From Actinomadura kijaniata NBRC 14229 (GTDB lineage: Bacteria > Actinomycetota > Actinomycetes > Streptosporangiales > Streptosporangiaceae): a DNA stretch of 61,970 nucleotides. Shown one piece after another: positions 59,033-61,970 of the stretch (the first letter of the stretch is position 1; every line of letters begins with the position of its first letter). The translations under genes and the position numbers were made by a program. The notes under the pieces were generated by a model that did no database searches, was not told the origin of the DNA, and saw only the letters and a program-made list of their open reading frames with translations. The stretch covers positions 1-61,970 of the forward strand of contig NZ_BCQR01000027.1 in assembly GCF_001552175.1 (NCBI RefSeq). Direction: 5' to 3'.

Positions 59033-59869
59033 CTACCTGCGCGGATACCCCACTGTGACAGATCCCGCACCGGTGTTGACGTCGATCCGGGCGGGGGAGC
59101 CGGGGTCGTGGAGCATCCGGTCGACCTGCCAGCCGCCGGACCCGGCGTCGCCGACGACGCGGTAGTGGCTTCCCACCGGAAGCCGCATGTCGACCGCCCC
59201 GGACCCGGTGCGCACGGTGACGTCGGAGGGCGGCGCGGCGAAGTCGAGGTCGACGCTGCCCGAGCCCGCCCGCGCGCTCAGCCGCGACGACCGCATCCCC
59301 TCGCCGCGGACGGCGCCCGAGCCGGCCTCGAAGACGACGTTCCCCCGGACGTCGTGCAGGTTCAGCTCGCCGCTGCGCGTGCGCACCTCCACGTCGCCCG
59401 CCAGGTCCCGCGCCGTGATCGACCCGGACTCCGAGGTCACCGTCACCCTGGCCGCGGACGGCAGCCGCACGCCCAGTTCGGCGTCGCAGTCCCGGCCCCC
59501 GTTCAGGGCGGCCGGGTCGTCGCACGTCACCTTGATCCGCAGCACCCCCTGGGCGTCCAGGTGGTGTTTCACCTGCGGCCGGTGGAGGACCCAGGTCAGC
59601 TCCTGCGTGATCCGCGTCAGGCCCGAGCCGCTCGGCCCGAACGTCAGGTGCGCGCCCCCGGCGTCCACCCGCACCTCCTGCACCGGGCTCCGGTACTCGA
59701 ACGGCGGGGCGACCACGCTCTGCCGCAGCACCCCGCCGACCACCTGGAGCCCGGCGGGAACGAGGACCGTGAACGCGGTGAGCGCCGCCAGCGCGATCCA
59801 CACGCCGCGGCGGCGGGGCCGGTCGGCGGGACCGGCCGGGACGGCGGGACGCTCGACGGTGGCGGTCAC
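59033..59869 (-). CDS. DUF4097-family beta-helix-like protein with membrane anchor
   Basis: A 278-residue protein with a basic cytosolic start, one transmembrane segment (about 22-45) and an extracytoplasmic part rich in short repeats: VTVTSESGSITARDLAGDVEVRTRSGELNLHDVRGN, GSGAVRGEG and GSGSVDLDF. These GSG-V-x-like repeats are the DUF4097 pattern, predicted to form a beta-helix. It is coupled to the response regulator upstream by a GTGA overlap, so it is an output or accessory of that two-component system. Family members often sit with sensor kinases or PspC proteins. Function unknown. Confidence 0.85.
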   Translation of the reverse strand: MTATVERPAVPAGPADRPRRRGVWIALAALTAFTVLVPAGLQVVGGVLRQSVVAPPFEYRSPVQEVRVDAGGAHLTFGPSGSGLTRITQELTWVLHRPQVKHHLDAQGVLRIKVTCDDPAALNGGRDCDAELGVRLPSAARVTVTSESGSITARDLAGDVEVRTRSGELNLHDVRGNVVFEAGSGAVRGEGMRSSRLSARAGSGSVDLDFAAPPSDVTVRTGSGAVDMRLPVGSHYRVVGDAGSGGWQVDRMLHDPGSPARIDVNTGAGSVTVGYPRR

Positions 59870-60513
59870 GAGTCACCGTCCAGGAAGCGCAGCACGGCCA
59901 GCACCCGCCGGTGGTCGCCCTCGGCGTGCGGCAGGTCGAGCTTGGTGAAGATGCTGTTGATGTGCTTGGCGACGGCGCTCTCGCTGACCACCAGGGCGGC
60001 GGCGATCCCGGCGTTGGAGCGGCCCTCGGCCATCAGCCCGAGCACCTCGCGTTCGCGCGGGGTGAGGCGGTCCAGCGGGTCGCTGTTGCGGCGCAGCAGC
60101 AGCTGCGACACCACCTCGGGGTCCAGGGCGGTGCCCCCGGCGGCGACGCGGCGCAGCGCGTCCAGGAACGACGACACGTCCGCGACCCGGTCCTTCAGCA
60201 GGTAGCCGATGCCGCTGGTGTGGGCGGACAGCAGGTCGGCGGCGTAGCGCTCCTCGACGTACTGCGACAGCAGCAGCACCGACACCTCCGGGTGCTCCCG
60301 GCGGATCACCAGGGCGGCGCGCACCCCCTCGTCGGTGAAGCCGGGCGGCATCCGCACGTCCACGATCGCCGCGTCCGGCCGGTGCTCGGCGACGGCGGCC
60401 AGCAGCCCGTCGGCCTCCCCCACGGCGGCGGCGACCTCGAAGCCCGTGCTCTCCAGCAGCTTGATCAGTCCGGCTCGCAGCAGGACCGAGTCCTCGGCGA
60501 TCACAATGCGCAC
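59866..60513 (-). CDS. NarL/LuxR-family response regulator
   Basis: A 215-residue response regulator. The receiver domain shows phosphoacceptor Asp52 in IVDVRMPPGF and Lys107 in GYLLKDRV. The LuxR helix-turn-helix is LTPREREVLGLMAEGRSNAG followed by VVSESAVAKHINSIFTKLDL. GTG 60513 gives MRIVIAEDSVLLRAG and overlaps the kinase stop by 13 nt. It is flanked by its cognate kinase and the DUF4097 gene in one operon. The divergent gene at 61922 is a likely target. Confidence 0.94.
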   Translation of the reverse strand: MRIVIAEDSVLLRAGLIKLLESTGFEVAAAVGEADGLLAAVAEHRPDAAIVDVRMPPGFTDEGVRAALVIRREHPEVSVLLLSQYVEERYAADLLSAHTSGIGYLLKDRVADVSSFLDALRRVAAGGTALDPEVVSQLLLRRNSDPLDRLTPREREVLGLMAEGRSNAGIAAALVVSESAVAKHINSIFTKLDLPHAEGDHRRVLAVLRFLDGDS

Positions 60514-61763
60514 GGCAACTCCACGGTGAGGGTGGTCGGGCCCCCGGCGGGGCTGGTGATGCGGAACACGCCGTCCACCGACCGCACCCGCCGCGCCAGC
60601 CCGGCCAGGCCGCTGCCGCCGGCCGGGTCGGCGCCGCCCACGCCGTCGTCGGCGACGGTGACGCGCAGGGTGTGGCCGTCGCGGACGACGGCGACGTCCA
60701 CGCCGGTGGCGCGGGCGTGCTTGACGACGTTGGTGAGGGCCTCGGAGACGACGAAGTAGGCGACGGCCTCGACGGTGGAGGAGGCGCGTTCGGGCACCTC
60801 CACCCGCAGCCGGACCGGGAGCGGGACGCGGGCGGCGATCCCCGACAGCGCGGCGTCCAGGCCCCGGTCCTCCAGCACGGGCGGGTGCAGGCCGCGGATC
60901 AGGTTCCGCAGCTCCGTCAGCGTCTCCTTGACCTCCTCGTGCGCCTCGACGATCACCTTCATGGCGGGGTCGGGCACGTCGGTGAGGGTCTCGCGGGCCA
61001 GGCCGAGGTTGAGGGCGAGGGAGACCAGGCGCTGCTGGGTGCCGTCGTGCAGGTCGCGTTCGATGCGGCGGCGCTCCAGGTCGGCGGCGTCGACGACGTC
61101 GGCGCGCTTCTCGGCCAGGTCCTCGACGCGGCGTTCCAGCTCCTTGGCGCGGTCGGGGCCGAGCAGCCGCTCGACGGCCCGGCCGTCGAGGTCCCGCACG
61201 GCCGCCGCCGCCCAGGGCGCGGCCAGGAACAGCAGCACCCCGAGCGCGTTCAGCAGCCCGACCCGCACCGCGTGCGTGTTCAGGCTGAGCGCGCTGGTGT
61301 CGGGCAGCGCCCACGCGTACAGGCCGAGGGTCGCCAGGGCCGCGCCGACCGCCCAGCAGCCGAGCACCGCCAGCGCGCCGCACGCCAGCAGCGGCCCGGT
61401 GAGCAGGTGGTAGCGGGCCTCCCGCCACAGGTCGTCCGACCGCAGCGCCCGGGCCAGCCCCCGGAACCCGCCGGGCCGTTCGGGCGGCGCGGGGACGTCC
61501 AGCCCGAGCATGGCCCAGCAGCGTTCGCGGTGCGCGCGGGTGAGGGCGGGCATCAGCCACAGCGCCGCCACCGCCGGCACCGCGAGGTAGAGGGTGATCA
61601 GGACCGGGTCGAGCGGCAGCCACACCGACCACGGCAGCACCAGCAGCGCGGGCAACGCCAGGTGCAGCGGCACCCCCGAGACGGCGAACGCGGTGTCGCG
61701 CCACGCGGTCGGCGACCACGGAGCGTGCGCGCCCGGCCGTCGCAGGAGTGTCCCCGATGTCAT
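60501..61763 (-). CDS. Sensor histidine kinase with DUF-type membrane domain
   Basis: A 420-residue kinase. The N-terminal 220 residues contain about five hydrophobic segments, with WRDTAFAVSGVPLHL resembling the membrane sensor domain (PF13796) common in actinobacterial kinases. The HisKA_3 motif is RRIERDLHDGTQQRLVSLALNLG, with the His in DLHDG. HATPase_c blocks follow as VVSEALTNVVKHA and VADDGVGGADPAGGSGLAGL. ATG 61763 lies 6 nt after TACGGT (61770-61775, minus strand) with no ribosome binding site, so a leaderless transcript is likely. ATG 61799 is an alternative start. Confidence 0.92.
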   Translation of the reverse strand: MTSGTLLRRPGAHAPWSPTAWRDTAFAVSGVPLHLALPALLVLPWSVWLPLDPVLITLYLAVPAVAALWLMPALTRAHRERCWAMLGLDVPAPPERPGGFRGLARALRSDDLWREARYHLLTGPLLACGALAVLGCWAVGAALATLGLYAWALPDTSALSLNTHAVRVGLLNALGVLLFLAAPWAAAAVRDLDGRAVERLLGPDRAKELERRVEDLAEKRADVVDAADLERRRIERDLHDGTQQRLVSLALNLGLARETLTDVPDPAMKVIVEAHEEVKETLTELRNLIRGLHPPVLEDRGLDAALSGIAARVPLPVRLRVEVPERASSTVEAVAYFVVSEALTNVVKHARATGVDVAVVRDGHTLRVTVADDGVGGADPAGGSGLAGLARRVRSVDGVFRITSPAGGPTTLTVELPCAL

Positions 61764-61769
61764 GGCAGA

Positions 61770-61775
61770 ACCGTA
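61770..61775 (-). promoter_or_regulatory. Candidate -10 element TACGGT, leaderless kinase transcript
   Basis: TACGGT on the minus strand ends 6 nt before ATG 61763, matching leaderless promoter spacing. The same geometry is seen at the first kinase in the window (688) and at the GNAT-ligase gene (36893). Confidence 0.4.
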
Positions 61776-61921
61776 TTGCCGGGCCCGATCTTGCGCCATC
61801 CAGCGGGTTCCAGGGCGGGGGGTGTACCTGGTGCCACCCCGGGTCGGATACGCGGGTTACCGACGGCGACCGCGCGGATCGGCAGGCTGGAGGCACGTTC
61901 CCCCACCGGAAGGTCACTCCG

Positions 61922-61970
61922 ATGGCGACACTCGTGTCCCCCTCCTCTTCCCGCCGCGCCGCCGCGGCCC
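61922..61970 (+). CDS. Start of an unidentified gene (3' end outside window)
   Basis: ATG 61922 follows GGAAGG at 61908-61913 with good spacing and opens a frame reading MATLVSPSSSRRAAAA to the window edge. It is divergent from the two-component operon, a position often taken by the regulated transporter gene. Too little is visible to name it. Confidence 0.6.
   Translation, partial: MATLVSPSSSRRAAAA

Noticed and set aside
1..61970. tRNA or rRNA genes, insertion sequences, integrases, replication origin
   Set aside because: None of their sequence hallmarks were seen; the window reads as a chromosomal housekeeping and accessory mix.

Overview
The window is very GC-rich (roughly 70-75 %), uses GTG starts freely and is gene-dense. 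Many genes are joined by ATGA or GTGA stop/start overlaps. The gene set is typical of a filamentous actinobacterium: a PucR-type regulator ahead of fabD-fabH-acpP-fabF with DUF3145 behind it, a DUF5998 gene, LCP and polysaccharide lyase 8 proteins, and an N-terminally GNAT-fused acyl-CoA synthetase. My best guess is Streptosporangiales, perhaps an Actinomadura-like genus; this rests on gene content only. No rRNA, tRNA, CRISPR array, transposase or phage gene was seen.

Layout, left half. 0-4 kb: the end of a SUKH-4-like protein, then two tandem paralogous NarL-type sensor kinases sharing one response regulator. 4.3-7.6 kb: two secreted DUF1023 alpha/beta hydrolases around a membrane acyltransferase. 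7.7-13.3 kb: the type II fatty-acid synthase operon with its regulator, strong terminators and DUF3145. 13.4-14.9 kb: apolipoprotein N-acyltransferase. 15.1-18.5 kb: an ECF-like sigma factor, a small protein and a TPR-CHAT protease-like protein in one coupled operon. 18.5-24.1 kb: DUF6882-like protein, SGNH hydrolase, TetX-like flavin monooxygenase and a two-gene K+/H+ antiporter. 24.1-31.1 kb: DnaE, a LysR regulator and a Tat-exported polysaccharide lyase 8.

Layout, right half. 31.3-38.4 kb: rhodanese, phosphodiesterase-family protein, DUF5998, GNAT-CoA ligase fusion, PfkB kinase and a small secreted protein. 38.4-39.1 kb: tandem repeats that look like decayed copies of the recQ 3' end, followed by recQ. 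41.4-46.98 kb: peptidoglycan-binding protein, ThrE-type exporter, a DUF6745 pair, a 15-bp minisatellite, an LCP protein and a coupled 37-residue ORF. 47.1-55.9 kb: a minus-strand operon matching the uncharacterised STM4011-STM4015 cassette first noticed in Salmonella, with two radical SAM proteins, a sulfatase-fold hydrolase, an ATP-grasp-like protein and five tandem STM4015-type leucine-rich-repeat proteins. 56.0-59.0 kb: metNIQ preceded by a Cys/Met-rich candidate leader peptide. 59.0-61.8 kb: a two-component system with a DUF4097 protein, divergent from a gene that runs off the end.

The most interesting items are the expanded STM4011-4015 cassette, in which only the LRR copy next to STM4014 carries a cysteine-rich tail; the candidate attenuator of metNIQ; and a dispersed intergenic hairpin family that keeps its loop sequence while its stem sequence changes with pairing preserved.
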